Origin: an uncultured Clostridia bacterium
Lineage (GTDB): Bacteria; Bacillota; Clostridia; Oscillospirales; Acutalibacteraceae
DNA length: 33,597 bases
Assembly (NCBI GenBank): GCA_937877675.1
Contig: CALEIS010000090.1
Coordinates: forward strand, 1-33,597
Direction of reading: 5' to 3'
Positions 24,692-33,187 of this stretch are shown here, in pieces (position 1 is the first letter of the stretch; every line of letters begins with the position of its first letter). The position numbers and the translations under genes were made by a program. The notes beneath the pieces are model-generated. The model worked only from the letters and a program-made list of their open reading frames with translations. It did not search any database and was not told the origin of the DNA.

Positions 24692-26554
24692 TTGAATAAT
24701 TTTAAGTTTTTAGGTGAAATTAATTCACCAGATAAATTAAAAAAACTTAATATTGCTGAACTCGAAACTCTTGCTACCGAAATAAGAAGTTTTATGATTG
24801 ATTCTGTATCTAAAACAGGTGGTCATTTATCTTCAAACCTTGGTGTAGTTGAACTTTCTATTGCTATGCATAAATGTTTTGATTCACCAAACGACAAAAT
24901 TGTTTGGGATGTCGGTCATCAAATTTATACTCATAAGATACTTACTGGTAGAATGGATAAATTTGACACTTTGAGAACAGAAGATGGAATTTCAGGCTTC
25001 TGTGCACCAAATGAAAGTGAACATGATATATTCTACAGCGGACATTCAAGTACTTCTATTTCAGCTGCTCTGGGAATTGCTGAAGCAAATAAAATTAAAG
25101 GTAAAAAAGACTATACTATTGCTGTAATAGGTGACGGTGCATTAACGGGTGGTATGGCTTATGAAGCATTGAATAATGCAGGTCGTTCAGAAACAAGGTT
25201 GATTGTTGTATTAAACGATAACGAAATGTCGATATCAGAAAATGTCGGCTCAATGGCTCGTTATTTAGCTGTAGTCCGTGCAAACCCAAAATACAACAAA
25301 TTGAAAGCACGAACAGAAAGAATATTGAACAAGATACCTTTAATTGGTTCACATATCGCAAATATAATTTCTCGAATAAAAACTGGTATTAAGAACACCA
25401 TGTACGAAAGTACTTTTTTTGAGGATTTAGGTTTTAATTATATGGGACCAATTGATGGTCATAATCTAGAACATTTATGTGAGGCATTTTATTCTGCAAA
25501 ACTTGCAAATGAACCTGTTTTGCTTCACATTAGCACAACAAAAGGCAAAGGATATGACTTTGCAGAAAAATCACCAAGCAAATACCATGGAATTTCAAAA
25601 TTTGATGTTGTTAGTGGTGAATATATTGAGTCATCAACTAATTTTTCTAATGAATTCGGAAAAAAACTTTGTGAGTTAGCAGAAAATAATGATAAAATCT
25701 GTGCTGTTACTGCTGCAATGTCGTTAGGTACTGGTTTAAAGGATTTTTCTGAAAAATATAAGAATCGTTTTTATGACGTTGGTATTGCTGAGCAGCATGC
25801 AGTTACTTTTGCTTCTGGCCTTGCAAAAGGTGGAATGATTCCTGTATTTGCGGTTTATTCTACATTTTTACAAAGGGCATATGACCAATTAGTTCATGAT
25901 GGCACTTTACAAAAGCAAAAAGTAATTATCGGTCTTGATAGAGCTGGTTTTGTTGGTGAAGATGGTGTTACACATCAAGGTATATTGGATGTTTCCTTCA
26001 TTAATGGCATTCCTGATGTTACTGTTTATTCACCATTTACTTACGATAGGCTTAGAGTTGACCTTGAAAATTCAATTAATAACGCAACGAATCTTACTGT
26101 TATAAGATATCCACGTGGCAGTGAAACTAACTTACCAATTAATTATAAACTTTCAAATAATGATTATGATTATTTTGAAAATAGTAATGATATTTTACTA
26201 GTTTCCTATGGAAGAATTAGTGTTAACGTTTTAAATGCTATAGAAGAATTAAGAAAAAATGGTATAAATGCCTCTGCACTAATACTTCATAAAATTAAAC
26301 CCATTCATTCAGATGTAATTAACTTTGCTTTAAGATATAATAATATCTATTTTTATGAGGAATCAATTAAATCGGGTGGCATAGGAGAGAGCTTTGCTGA
26401 TTTGTTGCTTGCAAATGGGTTCAATAAAAGTTATTACCATATCGCAGTCAATGATGAATTTGTTTCTCATGCTTCTATTTCCTCATTAATGAATAGATAT
26501 GGATTTGATACTGATAGCATAGTTAAAAGGATTATGGAGAAATCAAATGGCTGA
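24692..26554 (+). CDS. dxs: 1-deoxy-D-xylulose-5-phosphate synthase
   Basis: A 620-residue thiamine-diphosphate enzyme that joins pyruvate and glyceraldehyde 3-phosphate, the first step of the MEP isoprenoid pathway. The cofactor-binding segment GDGALTGGMAYEALNNAG starts at residue 147. The second domain motif DRAGFVGEDGVTHQG starts near 416, and the N-terminal SKTGGHLSSNLGVVEL is present. I choose TTG at 24692 (reading NNFKFLGEINSPDKLKKL) because GGGGA sits about 8 bases upstream. The TTG at 24674 overlaps the ispA stop and lacks a ribosome site. It overlaps tlyA by 8 bases. Confidence 0.95.
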   Translation: MNNFKFLGEINSPDKLKKLNIAELETLATEIRSFMIDSVSKTGGHLSSNLGVVELSIAMHKCFDSPNDKIVWDVGHQIYTHKILTGRMDKFDTLRTEDGISGFCAPNESEHDIFYSGHSSTSISAALGIAEANKIKGKKDYTIAVIGDGALTGGMAYEALNNAGRSETRLIVVLNDNEMSISENVGSMARYLAVVRANPKYNKLKARTERILNKIPLIGSHIANIISRIKTGIKNTMYESTFFEDLGFNYMGPIDGHNLEHLCEAFYSAKLANEPVLLHISTTKGKGYDFAEKSPSKYHGISKFDVVSGEYIESSTNFSNEFGKKLCELAENNDKICAVTAAMSLGTGLKDFSEKYKNRFYDVGIAEQHAVTFASGLAKGGMIPVFAVYSTFLQRAYDQLVHDGTLQKQKVIIGLDRAGFVGEDGVTHQGILDVSFINGIPDVTVYSPFTYDRLRVDLENSINNATNLTVIRYPRGSETNLPINYKLSNNDYDYFENSNDILLVSYGRISVNVLNAIEELRKNGINASALILHKIKPIHSDVINFALRYNNIYFYEESIKSGGIGESFADLLLANGFNKSYYHIAVNDEFVSHASISSLMNRYGFDTDSIVKRIMEKSNG

Positions 26555-27362
26555 AAAGAAAAGACTTGATACAGTTGTAGTCGATTTAGGTTTTGCAGAA
26601 ACACGCTCTAAAGCATCTGCAATCATTATGTCGGGTGAAATTTATGTTAACGGACAAAAAGAAACTAAGGCAGGCTACACAGTAAAAGAAACAGATAAAA
26701 TTGAATTTAAAGGCAAAAAAATGCCTTTTGTAAGTCGTGGTGGCTACAAACTTGAAAAAGCTATGAAATCATTTAATATTTCATTGAATGATTGTGTATG
26801 TATGGACATTGGTGCTTCAACAGGTGGCTTTACGGATTGTATGCTTCAATGTGGAGCATCGAAGGTTTACTCAATAGATGTAGGTTATGGTCAACTTGCA
26901 TGGAAATTGCGTACTGACGAAAGAGTTGTAAATCTCGAAAGAACAAATTTTAGATATTTGACAAAAGAAACTATAACAGAAGAAATTGACTTCGCAAGTA
27001 TTGATGTTTCTTTCATTTCTCTCACAAAAATTTTACCTGTACTTTTTGATTTTCTTAAAACAGGTGGTAAAACGGTTGCTTTAATTAAACCACAGTTTGA
27101 AGCAGGAAAAGACAAGGTTGGTAAAAAAGGCGTTGTCAGAGACATAAACACCCACAAAGAAGTCATTAATAAAATCGTTGATTTTGCTTTTCAAGAAGGT
27201 TTTTCTGTACTAAATCTCGATTTTTCTCCAATTCGAGGACCAGAGGGAAATATAGAATATTTAGTTTATCTTTCAAAAGAAACAGAAAAAAGTTTGTATA
27301 TTACAAATGAAAATATTAACGATATTGTTGATAAATCTCATTTAACATTAAGTGGTGAATAA
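26547..27362 (+). CDS. tlyA: TlyA-family rRNA 2'-O-methyltransferase
   Basis: A 271-residue protein with an N-terminal S4 RNA-binding domain (about 5-65) and an FtsJ/RrmJ-type methyltransferase domain. The SAM-binding motif DIGASTGGF is at 87-95; IDVSFISL near 152-159 and IKPQFEAGKDKVGKKGVVRD near 182-201 supply catalytic-type Lys and Asp residues. TlyA of Mycobacterium methylates cytidines in 16S and 23S rRNA; Bacillus YqxC sits at the same operon position. 'Hemolysin' labels for this family are probably historical. The ATG at 26547 overlaps the dxs end. Confidence 0.92.
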   Translation: MAEKKRLDTVVVDLGFAETRSKASAIIMSGEIYVNGQKETKAGYTVKETDKIEFKGKKMPFVSRGGYKLEKAMKSFNISLNDCVCMDIGASTGGFTDCMLQCGASKVYSIDVGYGQLAWKLRTDERVVNLERTNFRYLTKETITEEIDFASIDVSFISLTKILPVLFDFLKTGGKTVALIKPQFEAGKDKVGKKGVVRDINTHKEVINKIVDFAFQEGFSVLNLDFSPIRGPEGNIEYLVYLSKETEKSLYITNENINDIVDKSHLTLSGE

Positions 27363-27363
27363 A

Positions 27364-28218
27364 ATGAAAGTTGGTATTATACCAAATTTTACAAGAGAAA
27401 AAACTTTAGATGTTACAAAAAATGTCATCTATTATCTTGAAAAATTTAATATTGAGTATTGTTTTGATATGTCATCATTAAATATGTTTCCTATAAAAGT
27501 TGATAAAGATAAATTTTGTGACAATTTATATGAAACATCTGACCTGTTTATTGTTATCGGCGGTGATGGTTCATTTATACATGCTGCAAAAGATGCGGCA
27601 GTGCATAAAAAACCTGTTCTTTGCATTAATGCAGGTAATTTAGCGTTTTTGGCTGGTCTAGAAGGAAATGAACTTGATTTATTGAAAAAGCTTATTACAG
27701 GCGAATATATTCAAGATAGACGTATGATGCTTGAAGTTATATTAAAATCAAATGATAACGAACAACTTCTTGGTTATTGTTTAAATGACGTTGCAATTGC
27801 ACGCTATGGAGATATAAAACTTATTGATTTAGATGTTTTTTGTAATGGAAGAAAAATTAACAGTTATCGAGGTGATGGTGTTGTTGTTGCAACTCCAACA
27901 GGCTCAACTGCTTATGCGTGGTCCGCAGGTGGTCCTGTAATTGACCCAGACTTAAAATGTATTACATTAACACCTATATGTACTCATTCACCACTTAACA
28001 GAACTCTTGTTTTCAATGAAAAATCTGTTATAACCGTAAAAGCAGCCAATGAATCACAAAAGATTTGTTTATCAACTGATGGTGATAAGTCATTGGAGCT
28101 TGACAATAAATTTGAAATTATCATCAGAGAGTCAAATTATTATGCTGAATTTATACGCATTAAATCTGACGAATTTTTCGATATACTAAACAGTAAATTA
28201 ACTCAAAGGAGAATATAA
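27364..28218 (+). CDS. nadK: NAD kinase
   Basis: A 284-residue NAD kinase that phosphorylates NAD to NADP. The diagnostic GGDGS is at 66-70. NDVAIAR near 143-149 and the TPTGSTAYAWSAGGP block near 177-191 follow. Its length and domain order are normal. The ATG at 27364 has GGTGAATAA just upstream, which also ends tlyA; an in-frame ATG at 27352 is rejected as part of that overlap. In Bacillus the tlyA and argR homologues are adjacent, so nadK is an insertion relative to that order, though common in Clostridia. Confidence 0.95.
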   Translation: MKVGIIPNFTREKTLDVTKNVIYYLEKFNIEYCFDMSSLNMFPIKVDKDKFCDNLYETSDLFIVIGGDGSFIHAAKDAAVHKKPVLCINAGNLAFLAGLEGNELDLLKKLITGEYIQDRRMMLEVILKSNDNEQLLGYCLNDVAIARYGDIKLIDLDVFCNGRKINSYRGDGVVVATPTGSTAYAWSAGGPVIDPDLKCITLTPICTHSPLNRTLVFNEKSVITVKAANESQKICLSTDGDKSLELDNKFEIIIRESNYYAEFIRIKSDEFFDILNSKLTQRRI

Positions 28219-28222
28219 TCCC

Positions 28223-28669
28223 ATGAAAAAAACAAGACATGAGCTTATTCTCAATTATATAAAAAACAATAATATCTCACGTCAGGAAGACATTATTAAA
28301 ATGCTTTCTGATAATGGGTATAACGTTACACAAGCTACCATATCAAGAGATATTAAAGAATTAAAAATTATCAAGGAACATTTTGGCAAGAACGATATTA
28401 GGTACGCAGTCAGTGAAAAAATTGATAATGAGGATAATTATAAAATGATTTTTACTCGCTCTGCAATTTCTGCAAATGCTGCTATGAATATTATTGTTGT
28501 GAAATGTTATTCTGGTACAGCAAATGCCGCTTGTATTGCTCTTGACAGTATGAATTTACCAGGGCTTGTAGGAACAATAGCGGGTGACGACACAATCTTT
28601 GTTGCATGTAAAGATATTGATGCAACAACACATATTATACACACAATTAATTCATTACTTAAAGGTTGA
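28223..28669 (+). CDS. argR: Arginine repressor ArgR
   Basis: A 148-residue ArgR/AhrC. The N-terminal winged helix (about 1-68) reads LILNYIKNNNISRQEDIIKM, then VTQATISRDIKELKI with the DNA-recognition helix. The C-terminal hexamerisation and arginine-binding domain contains GTANAACIALDSMNLPG and GTIAGDDT (117-124). It represses arginine synthesis when arginine is bound. It is placed before recN, as in Bacillus. It overlaps recN by 4 bases only if the TTG at 28666 is used; the ATG at 28675 is preferred. Confidence 0.96.
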   Translation: MKKTRHELILNYIKNNNISRQEDIIKMLSDNGYNVTQATISRDIKELKIIKEHFGKNDIRYAVSEKIDNEDNYKMIFTRSAISANAAMNIIVVKCYSGTANAACIALDSMNLPGLVGTIAGDDTIFVACKDIDATTHIIHTINSLLKG

Positions 28670-28674
28670 TATTT

Positions 28675-30345
28675 ATGCTTTCAAACCTTAAAATTTCAAA
28701 TATAGCCATTATAAAAGAAGCTGTTGTTGAGTTTGACAACGGCTTGAATGTGTTAACTGGTGAAACTGGTGCAGGTAAATCAATCATAATTGATGCTATT
28801 AATGCTATTTTAGGCGAAAGAACATCACGTGAGCTTATTAGAACAGGTTGTGATAGTGCTGAAGTTTCTGCATTTTTTGATGACATAAACGATAATGTAA
28901 TATCTGTTTTAAGTGAAATAGGAATTGATTGTGAAGATAATTCATTAGCAGTTACAAGAAAAATTTCCAATGATGGTAAAAACACCTGTAAAGTCAATGG
29001 TGTTTCTGTAACTGTATCAATGTTAAAAAAGATTGGTCAAACACTGATAAATGTACATGGACAACTTGATAACCATAACTTATTAAATGATGAATTACAT
29101 TATACATACATCGATAGTTTTGCAGAAAATTGGGACTTAAAATCTGCATATTTAACTTCATATAACGATTATTGTAATTGCAAAAAAATACTTGATAGTT
29201 TAATGGTAAACGAAAGTGAAAAAGCAAGAAAAATCGATTTGCTCACATATCAAATAAATGAAATTCTTGATGCCAATATTGAAATAGGTGAGTGGGAAAA
29301 ACTTGAAAACCGTAAAAAGATTCTGCAAAATGCTGAGCAATTGTTAAACTGTGTTAATACTGCAATTGAAATTTTTGATGGTAGTGACAATTTTAATGGT
29401 GTTGCTGAAATGCTTAGCACAGCATCAAATTCACTTATGAAAGCATCTTATTTTAACGATGAGTTAACTGAAATTTCCAACTCTGTTACTGATATGGCAT
29501 ATAATATCAGTGATTACACAAGTGAATTAAAGGATTTTGTGTATAATTTTTATGTTAATCCTGCAGAACTTGATGAAATAGAGGATAGATTAAACATTCT
29601 CTTTAAATTATCAAAAAAATACGGCTCAACTGAGGAAGAAATACTTTCATATCTTGATAATGCACAAAAAGAACTTGATGCAATAACATTTTCTGATAAG
29701 AAAAAAGAAGAACTTGAAATTGAACTTGCTGAAAAATATAAAGTACTTGATAAAGCGTCTAAACTGCTTTCAGAAAATCGTAAAAAGTATAGTGAACTTT
29801 TTATACATGAAGTTAAAAACGAATTATCATTTCTTAATATGTCATCAATAGAGTTTAAAGTAATTCAAAATAAAAAATCATTTGATGAAACTGGCGCTGA
29901 TGAAATCTACTTTTTGATTTCTGCTAATGCGGGTGAAGAAGCAAAACCACTTTCAAAGATTGCATCAGGTGGTGAACTTTCACGAATTATGCTTGCAATT
30001 AAGAATGTTCTAGCATCAAAAGATAATATTCAAACGCTAATTTTTGACGAAGTTGATACAGGTGTTAGTGGTCGTGCTGCACAGAAAATAGGAATTAAGC
30101 TTAAAGAAGTTTCTAAAGACCGTCAAGTACTTTGTGTTACTCATTTGGCACAAATTGCGTGTTTCGCAGATAATCATTTCTTGATTTCTAAATCTGAAAG
30201 TAATAATAAGACATATACAAAAGTCGAGAATCTTGATAATAATGGAAAAATCCATGAACTAGCAAGAATTATTGGTGGAATTGAGGCTACGCAGCTATCT
30301 CTTGACACTGCAGCTGAAATGATTGAAAATGCTAAAAATTATTGA
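28675..30345 (+). CDS. recN: DNA repair protein RecN
   Basis: A 556-residue SMC-like ATPase that gathers broken DNA ends early in double-strand-break repair. Walker A GETGAGKS is at 29-36. A central coiled coil spans about 150-375. The ABC signature KIASGGELSRIMLAIKN lies near 430-446, and Walker B LIFDEVDTGVSG lies near 457-468. The ATG at 28675 gives the usual start MLSNLKISNIAIIKE, with AAAGG upstream. The stop codon overlaps the -35 of the tyrS promoter, and no separate terminator is visible. Confidence 0.97.
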   Translation: MLSNLKISNIAIIKEAVVEFDNGLNVLTGETGAGKSIIIDAINAILGERTSRELIRTGCDSAEVSAFFDDINDNVISVLSEIGIDCEDNSLAVTRKISNDGKNTCKVNGVSVTVSMLKKIGQTLINVHGQLDNHNLLNDELHYTYIDSFAENWDLKSAYLTSYNDYCNCKKILDSLMVNESEKARKIDLLTYQINEILDANIEIGEWEKLENRKKILQNAEQLLNCVNTAIEIFDGSDNFNGVAEMLSTASNSLMKASYFNDELTEISNSVTDMAYNISDYTSELKDFVYNFYVNPAELDEIEDRLNILFKLSKKYGSTEEEILSYLDNAQKELDAITFSDKKKEELEIELAEKYKVLDKASKLLSENRKKYSELFIHEVKNELSFLNMSSIEFKVIQNKKSFDETGADEIYFLISANAGEEAKPLSKIASGGELSRIMLAIKNVLASKDNIQTLIFDEVDTGVSGRAAQKIGIKLKEVSKDRQVLCVTHLAQIACFADNHFLISKSESNNKTYTKVENLDNNGKIHELARIIGGIEATQLSLDTAAEMIENAKNY

Positions 30346-30369
30346 CAATTTAATTTAATTGTGTATAAT
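30342..30369 (+). promoter_or_regulatory. Sigma-A promoter of tyrS
   Basis: A perfect TTGACA (30342-30347), a 16-base spacer and a perfect TATAAT (30364-30369). The -35 overlaps the recN stop codon. Transcription would begin near 30376, at the 5' edge of the T-box. Confidence 0.85.
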
Positions 30370-30375
30370 AATCTC

Positions 30376-30640
30376 AATGACTTTGAAGCGAAGAAGTAAT
30401 AAGATGTTTATAGTTATAGAGAGTGTTCGGTTGGTGTAAGAACACACATAATGCTTATGAAATACATCGTGGAGTTGCACTTTTGAAATAGTAGTAGGAA
30501 GTGTCGGGTGTACCCGTTATAGTACGGAGTAATGAAAGTTACTCGTTAAGGCTGTTTATCGTGAGGTAACAGTAAACTGAGGTGGTAACACGAAATTTTT
30601 TCGTCCTCTGCATTCAAGCAGGGGACTTTATTATTTTTAA
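30376..30640 (+). promoter_or_regulatory. Tyrosine T-box riboswitch upstream of tyrS
   Basis: A leader of about 265 bases that senses uncharged tRNA-Tyr. Stem I features are an AGTA S-turn near 30395 and an AGAGAG element (30418-30423). A distal hairpin, GTGTTC/GAACAC (30423-30428 with 30440-30445), has GGTTGGTG in its loop. The tyrosine specifier codon TAC (30463-30465) follows GAAA. The T-box element AGGTGGTAACACG is at 30580-30592 and differs slightly from the consensus. GAGG (30579-30582) can pair with CCTC (30605-30608) as antiterminator. The terminator is listed separately. Confidence 0.92.
30603..30638 (+). terminator. T-box regulated terminator of tyrS
   Basis: GTCCTCTGC (30603-30611) pairs with GCAGGGGAC (30618-30626), with one G-U pair, around ATTCAA. 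It is followed by TTTATTATTTTT. Its 5' arm is the strand used by the T-box antiterminator. It may also stop reading from recN. Confidence 0.88.
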
Positions 30641-30651
30641 GGAGTAGAAAA

Positions 30652-31878
30652 ATGAAGGTTTATGAAGAACTCGTTGCTCGTGGTCTTATTGCACAGGTAA
30701 CAAATGAAGAAGAAATTAGAAATCTTGTTAATGAAGGTAAAGCTGTATTCTATATCGGTTTTGACCCAACAGCAGATAGCTTACATGTTGGTCATTTTAT
30801 GGCACTTTGCCTTATGAAGAGATTACAGATGGCAGGTAATAAGCCAATCGCTCTTATCGGTGGCGGTACTGCTATGATTGGTGACCCATCAGGTCGTTCT
30901 GATATGCGTCAGATGATGACAAAAGAAACAATTCAGCACAACTGTGATTGCTTCAAAAAGCAAATGAGCCGTTTCATCGACTTTTCTGAAGGTAAGGCAC
31001 TTATGGTTAATAACGCTGACTGGCTTCTTGACCTTAATTATATTGAGGTTCTTCGTGAAGTTGGTGCATGCTTTAGTGTTAACAGAATGCTTTCTGCAGA
31101 ATGCTATAAACAGAGAATGGAAAAGGGCCTTTCTTTCCTTGAATTCAACTATATGATTATGCAGAGTTATGACTTCTATGAACTTTTCCAGAAATATGGT
31201 TGTAATATGCAATTCGGTGGTGATGACCAGTGGAGCAATATGCTTGGTGGTACTGAACTTATCCGTAGAAAGCTTGGTAAAGATGCACATGCTATGACAA
31301 TCACTCTTCTTCTTAACTCAGAAGGTAAAAAGATGGGTAAAACACAGTCAGGTGCAGTTTGGCTTGACCCAGAAAAGACATCACCATTTGATTTCTATCA
31401 GTACTGGAGAAATGTTGACGATGCTGACGTTCTTAAATGTATCAGAATGCTTACATTCTTACCAATTGAAGAAATCGAAAAGATGGATTCATGGGAAGGT
31501 AGTCAGTTAAATACCGCAAAAGAAATTCTTGCTTTTGAGCTTACAAAGCTTGTTCACGGCGAAGAAGAGGCTAATAAGGCTCAGGAAGGCGCTAGAGCAC
31601 TTTTCTCAGGTAAGGGTAATACAGAGAATATGCCAACAGTAGAACTTGTTGCAGACGATTTTAACGAAGATAAAGTACTTGTTGCTGACATTATGATTAA
31701 AGCAGGTATTGCAAAATCAAAGGGTGAGTGCAGACGACTTATCGAGCAGGGTGGCGTATCTGTTGATGACGAAAAGGTTACAGAGCCATTTAAAGCACTC
31801 GGGAAGGCTGATTTTGAAAAAGGATATGTAATCCTTAAAAAAGGTAAAAAAGTCTTCTACAAGGCAATTTTAGCTTAA
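30652..31878 (+). CDS. tyrS: Tyrosyl-tRNA synthetase
   Basis: A 408-residue class I aminoacyl-tRNA synthetase that charges tRNA-Tyr. The HIGH-type motif is HVGH at 45-48, and the KMSKS-type loop is KMGKT at 227-231. Tyrosine-binding residues are visible in YIGFDPTADSLHVGH and FNYMIMQSYDF. The C-terminal S4 domain (about 345-405, with GECRRLIEQGGVSVDDEKV) binds tRNA. The ATG at 30652 follows AAGGAG. The specifier codon in its leader is a Tyr codon, which independently confirms the amino acid. Codon use is strongly biased, as in rpsB and tsf. Confidence 0.98.
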   Translation: MKVYEELVARGLIAQVTNEEEIRNLVNEGKAVFYIGFDPTADSLHVGHFMALCLMKRLQMAGNKPIALIGGGTAMIGDPSGRSDMRQMMTKETIQHNCDCFKKQMSRFIDFSEGKALMVNNADWLLDLNYIEVLREVGACFSVNRMLSAECYKQRMEKGLSFLEFNYMIMQSYDFYELFQKYGCNMQFGGDDQWSNMLGGTELIRRKLGKDAHAMTITLLLNSEGKKMGKTQSGAVWLDPEKTSPFDFYQYWRNVDDADVLKCIRMLTFLPIEEIEKMDSWEGSQLNTAKEILAFELTKLVHGEEEANKAQEGARALFSGKGNTENMPTVELVADDFNEDKVLVADIMIKAGIAKSKGECRRLIEQGGVSVDDEKVTEPFKALGKADFEKGYVILKKGKKVFYKAILA

Positions 31879-31897
31879 TAAATAGCATATATAAGGA

Positions 31898-31935
31898 AAG
31901 GCTTACTGATTGATTTCAGTAAGCCTTAAAATTTT
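31898..31935. terminator. Bidirectional terminator between tyrS and the ACT gene
   Basis: A perfect 12-bp stem, AAGGCTTACTGA (31898-31909) with TCAGTAAGCCTT (31916-31927), around a 6-base loop. It is followed by AAAATTTT, with A residues on the left flank. It can serve both convergent transcripts. Confidence 0.88.
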
Positions 31936-31947
31936 GTTGTTATTTAA

Positions 31948-32400
31948 TTATGAATTAAGTGCAGAATAAACTGCGTCACCATCATGGCTGTAAACAAGAA
32001 CTGAAATATCAACTTCGGATGTTGTAATCATTCGCACTTCAACATTTGTTGATGCAATAGCGGAGAATACTTTCGATGCAACACCTGGACAATTTTTCAT
32101 TCCTTCACCGAAAACTGAAATCTTTGTGTTACCACTACTGATTGCAAGTTTAAGTTCAGGATGAAGTTCACGAAGCTTTGATGCTGTTTCAAAAACTTTG
32201 CCTAAATCTTCATCATTAACTGTGAATGAAAGATTTGATGTCTTACCCTGTGGAGGATTTTGTGAAATCATATCAACATCAATTCCTGCATTTGAAAGCA
32301 TTTCAAAAATTTGAGCAACAACTTTGAAATCAGCAGGGGAATCGTTAATTGAAATAAGTGTCACATTTTCAATCATAGTAATATTATCAATATTTTGCAT
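31948..32400 (-). CDS. Tandem ACT-domain protein (aspartate-kinase-regulatory-like)
   Basis: A 150-residue protein made of two ACT domains (about 9-75 and 80-148). They resemble the C-terminal regulatory part of aspartokinase: ITMIENVTLISINDSP, then KISVFGEGMKNCPGVASKVF and TNVEVRMITTSEVDISVLV. The catalytic kinase domain is absent, and no adjacent frame contains it, so this is a stand-alone gene rather than a broken one. The ATG at 32400 follows a good AAGGAGG on the minus strand. It lies 12 bases after dapB in the dapA-dapB transcript, suggesting a lysine- or threonine-sensing role in the aspartate pathway. Ligand and partner are unknown. Confidence 0.8.
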   Translation of the reverse strand: MQNIDNITMIENVTLISINDSPADFKVVAQIFEMLSNAGIDVDMISQNPPQGKTSNLSFTVNDEDLGKVFETASKLRELHPELKLAISSGNTKISVFGEGMKNCPGVASKVFSAIASTNVEVRMITTSEVDISVLVYSHDGDAVYSALNS

Positions 32401-32412
32401 TATAAATCCTCC

Positions 32413-33165
32413 TTATTCATTTACTAAATCTTTCATTGAGTAAAATCCTGGTTCTTTTCCAACAAGAAACAATCCTGCATTAACTGAACCGTTTGCGAAT
32501 AACTGTTTTGAATAAGCTGAATGGGAAATCTTAATAACTTCATCAGGACCTGCAAAGATTATTTCGTGTTCACCAACAATTGTACCACCACGAACAGCGT
32601 GAATACCAATCTCATTTTTAGTTCTCTTCATTCGTTTAGAATGACGGTCAAACTCATAAATTGGTTTCTCTTGGAGTGCTTCTGAAATTGAATCAGCAAG
32701 CATCAATGCTGTACCACTTGGCGCATCAATTTTTTGGTTGTGATGAGCCTCAACAATTTCAATGTCAAAGCTACCTTCTAGAACTTTTGCAGCTTTTTTA
32801 GCAAGTTCTGATACAAGGCTGACACCAATTGACATATTTGCAGAGAAGAAAAGGGGAACATCATTTGAAGCAGATTTTATATCTTCAATTTGTTGTTCGT
32901 TTAATCCTGTTGTAGCAATAACAGCAGGGATTTTCTTTGATTTTGCAAAATTCAGCAAATCTTCAAGCACTGATGGATGTGAAAAGTCAATAATCACATC
33001 TGCATCAACATTTATGTCATTGAATGATTTGAAAATAGGAAATGAACACTCTGCATAAGCTAAATCAACACCTGCTACAATTTCACAATCATTTCTATTT
33101 TCAACACAACTTGTAATTGCTTTGCCCATTTTACCAAGGGCACCGCTCAAAATAATCCTTGTCAT
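32413..33165 (-). CDS. dapB: 4-hydroxy-tetrahydrodipicolinate reductase
   Basis: A 250-residue DapB. It reduces the DapA product with NAD(P)H in the lysine and diaminopimelate pathway, also relevant to spore dipicolinate. The nucleotide-binding loop GALGKMG is at 8-14. The substrate signature EAHHNQKIDAPSGTALMLAD lies near 138-157 and includes the catalytic His pair and Lys. The ATG at 33165 follows GGACGTG, a weak ribosome site. It is the second gene of the leftward dapA-dapB-ACT unit. Confidence 0.96.
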   Translation of the reverse strand: MTRIILSGALGKMGKAITSCVENRNDCEIVAGVDLAYAECSFPIFKSFNDINVDADVIIDFSHPSVLEDLLNFAKSKKIPAVIATTGLNEQQIEDIKSASNDVPLFFSANMSIGVSLVSELAKKAAKVLEGSFDIEIVEAHHNQKIDAPSGTALMLADSISEALQEKPIYEFDRHSKRMKRTKNEIGIHAVRGGTIVGEHEIIFAGPDEVIKISHSAYSKQLFANGSVNAGLFLVGKEPGFYSMKDLVNE

Positions 33166-33187
33166 TTTTTCACGTCCAACAATAAAA

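Noticed and set aside
31948..32400. Remnant of a decayed aspartokinase
   Set aside because: It has a strong ribosome site, an intact frame and two full ACT domains, with no kinase fragments in the flanking sequence.
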